The translations under genes and the position numbers were made by a program. Of a DNA stretch of 5,159 nucleotides, positions 4,132-5,159 are shown piece after piece. This DNA is from Desulfobacterales bacterium (GTDB lineage Bacteria; Desulfobacterota; Desulfobacteria; Desulfobacterales; JAFDCJ01): assembly GCA_020345785.1 (NCBI GenBank), contig CP070771.1, forward strand, positions 6,091,731-6,096,889. The letters run 5' to 3'. Position 1 is the first letter of the stretch; every line of letters starts with the position of its first letter. The notes under the pieces were generated by a model. That model saw only the letters and a program-made list of their open reading frames with translations. It ran no database searches and had not been told where the DNA came from.

Positions 4132-5159
4132 ATGAGAATCCAAAAAAATAAAATTCCGGCTGGTTTGGCAATTGCGGCTATGGTGCTGGCGCTTTTGGTG
4201 TCACCGGCCCTGGCCGAAAAGCCCATCGAATGGAAATGCCAGGTCTTCTGGGGTGCGGCCGAGTTGTCGTACAAAACATTTGTCGACTTTACCGAGCGGG
4301 TCAAGGTGTTGACCAACGGACGGCTGGTGATCACACCTTATCCGGGCGGAACGCTCGTGCCGACCTTTGAAGCGCTGGATGCACTGCAGGACAATGTAAT
4401 TCAGAGCATGCACATGTGGCCCGGCTATTTCAGCGGTAAAGAGCCTGCCTTTGCTGCGATCAGCGACATGATTGCCGCATATTCCCATCCCTGGCAAAAG
4501 GAAGCCTGGATGTATTACAAGGGCGGTATGGACATGCTCCGGGAATTGTACAAACCTTACAATGCCTATCCGGTCGGTTTCATGTTCTGGGGCATCGAGT
4601 CCATGGTGTCTACCAAGCCGATTCGGCGCATGGAGGACTTTAAAGGACTCAAGATGCGCGTACCCCAGGGCATGACGGCCATGCTGATGCAAAAGCTGGG
4701 AGCCTCGGTGGTGGTGCTGCCCGGTGGAGAGGTTTACTCCGCCCTGGACAAAGGTGTTATCAACACCAGCGACTGGGCCACCCCCTCCATGAACAATCGC
4801 CTGGGGTTCTATGAGGTCGCTAAATATACGAATTATCCCGGCTTTCACTCGATGCCGCTCGGTGATTTCACGGTGAATATGAAGGAGTGGAACAGGCTCC
4901 CGGATGATATCAAAGCCATCCTGGTATCTGCCACCCGTGAATGGTGCTGGGACAGCTACGAGCGCATTGCCGTTGAAGACTACAAAGTTGTCAAACAACT
5001 TAAAAACCAGGGTGTGGAAGTCATCGAATGGAGTGAGGCCGATCTGCGCGCCGTTCGGATGGTATCCAGAGAAATCTGGGATGAATTCTCCCAAAAAAGT
5101 CCGATGACAAAAAAGGTGATTGATTCCCAGAAAGCCTGGCTGAAAGAACTGGGGCTGAT
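4132..5159 (+). CDS. TRAP transporter periplasmic solute-binding protein (DctP family), nearly complete
   Basis: The visible 342 residues run off the right edge; the family is usually about 330-370 residues, so little is missing. Residues 1-28 are a Sec signal peptide: a basic RIQKNK start, a hydrophobic core AGLAIAAMVLALLV, and cleavage after SPALA. The mature part shows the DctP pattern: an N-terminal lobe with FVDFTERVKVLTNGRL (50-65) and YPGGTLVP (70-77), the hallmark FKGLKMRVPQG with R176, which in this family contacts the substrate carboxylate, then LPGGEVYSALDKGVI (196-210) and DWATPSMNNRLGFYEVAKY (214-232). The last block resembles the TakP-like branch, which binds 2-oxo or related monocarboxylic acids, but the ligand is inferred. 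A near-perfect AAGGAGGT lies 7 nt before the ATG and fixes the start. The membrane subunits DctQ and DctM would be expected just downstream. It lies 132 bp after the methyltransferase and is plausibly in the same transcript. Confidence 0.93.
   Translation, partial: MRIQKNKIPAGLAIAAMVLALLVSPALAEKPIEWKCQVFWGAAELSYKTFVDFTERVKVLTNGRLVITPYPGGTLVPTFEALDALQDNVIQSMHMWPGYFSGKEPAFAAISDMIAAYSHPWQKEAWMYYKGGMDMLRELYKPYNAYPVGFMFWGIESMVSTKPIRRMEDFKGLKMRVPQGMTAMLMQKLGASVVVLPGGEVYSALDKGVINTSDWATPSMNNRLGFYEVAKYTNYPGFHSMPLGDFTVNMKEWNRLPDDIKAILVSATREWCWDSYERIAVEDYKVVKQLKNQGVEVIEWSEADLRAVRMVSREIWDEFSQKSPMTKKVIDSQKAWLKELGL

Noticed and set aside
4201..5094. 297-codon minus-strand open frame opposite the TRAP receptor
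   Set aside because: It is antisense to an unmistakable DctP gene, is histidine/glycine-rich as expected of an antisense shadow, and has no family motif.

Overview
The window looks like a chromosomal segment of an anaerobic, sulfate-reducing-type Desulfobacterota (Desulfobacterales-like) bacterium. This is inferred from the gene mix: a LarA-like Ni-pincer-type racemase homologue, an MtaA/CmuA-type methyltransferase and a TRAP solute-binding protein. Moderate G+C and a GATATTC-rich palindromic intergenic repeat of a kind I associate with that group fit as well. No rRNA or other taxonomic marker is present, so the assignment is tentative.

Layout. Positions 1-75 (minus strand) hold the first 25 codons of a FAD/NAD(P)-dependent disulfide-reductase-type oxidoreductase running out of the window. 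A 524-bp divergent intergenic region follows (76-599). It contains a T-rich tract, an 8-5-8 inverted repeat (199-219), a good sigma70-type promoter (320-348), a perfect 7-3-7 palindrome at the predicted transcription start (355-371), and a long leader with several predicted hairpins. The leader also contains a start-less open frame ending in an ATGA overlap with the next gene. Then come a LarA/DUF2088-family gene (600-1868), a 332-bp gene-free stretch with a large imperfect inverted repeat (about 1915-2053) and a GC-rich hairpin (2083-2103), a GntR/FadR-type regulator (2201-2992), and a uroporphyrinogen-decarboxylase-fold methyltransferase of the MtaA/CmuA type (2989-3999, start and stop overlapping as ATGA). 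After a 132-bp spacer with alternative stems and a duplicated ribosome-binding/start region comes a TRAP transporter periplasmic receptor (4132 to beyond the right edge).

How the genes may work together. All four rightward genes point to organic-acid or methylated-substrate catabolism. The DctP-like receptor would capture a carboxylate, probably delivered by DctQ/DctM proteins encoded just downstream. The LarA homologue would racemise or epimerise a 2-hydroxy acid. The MtaA-like protein would move a methyl group to or from a cobalamin protein. The FCD-domain regulator would sense an acid ligand and control the set. No corrinoid protein, no substrate-specific methyltransferase and no nickel-pincer cofactor synthesis gene (larB, larC, larE) lies in the window, so the substrate cannot be named. 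I found no clear-cut novel defence or mobile system. The most unusual parts are the larA-like leader, the operator-like palindromes and the repeat element.
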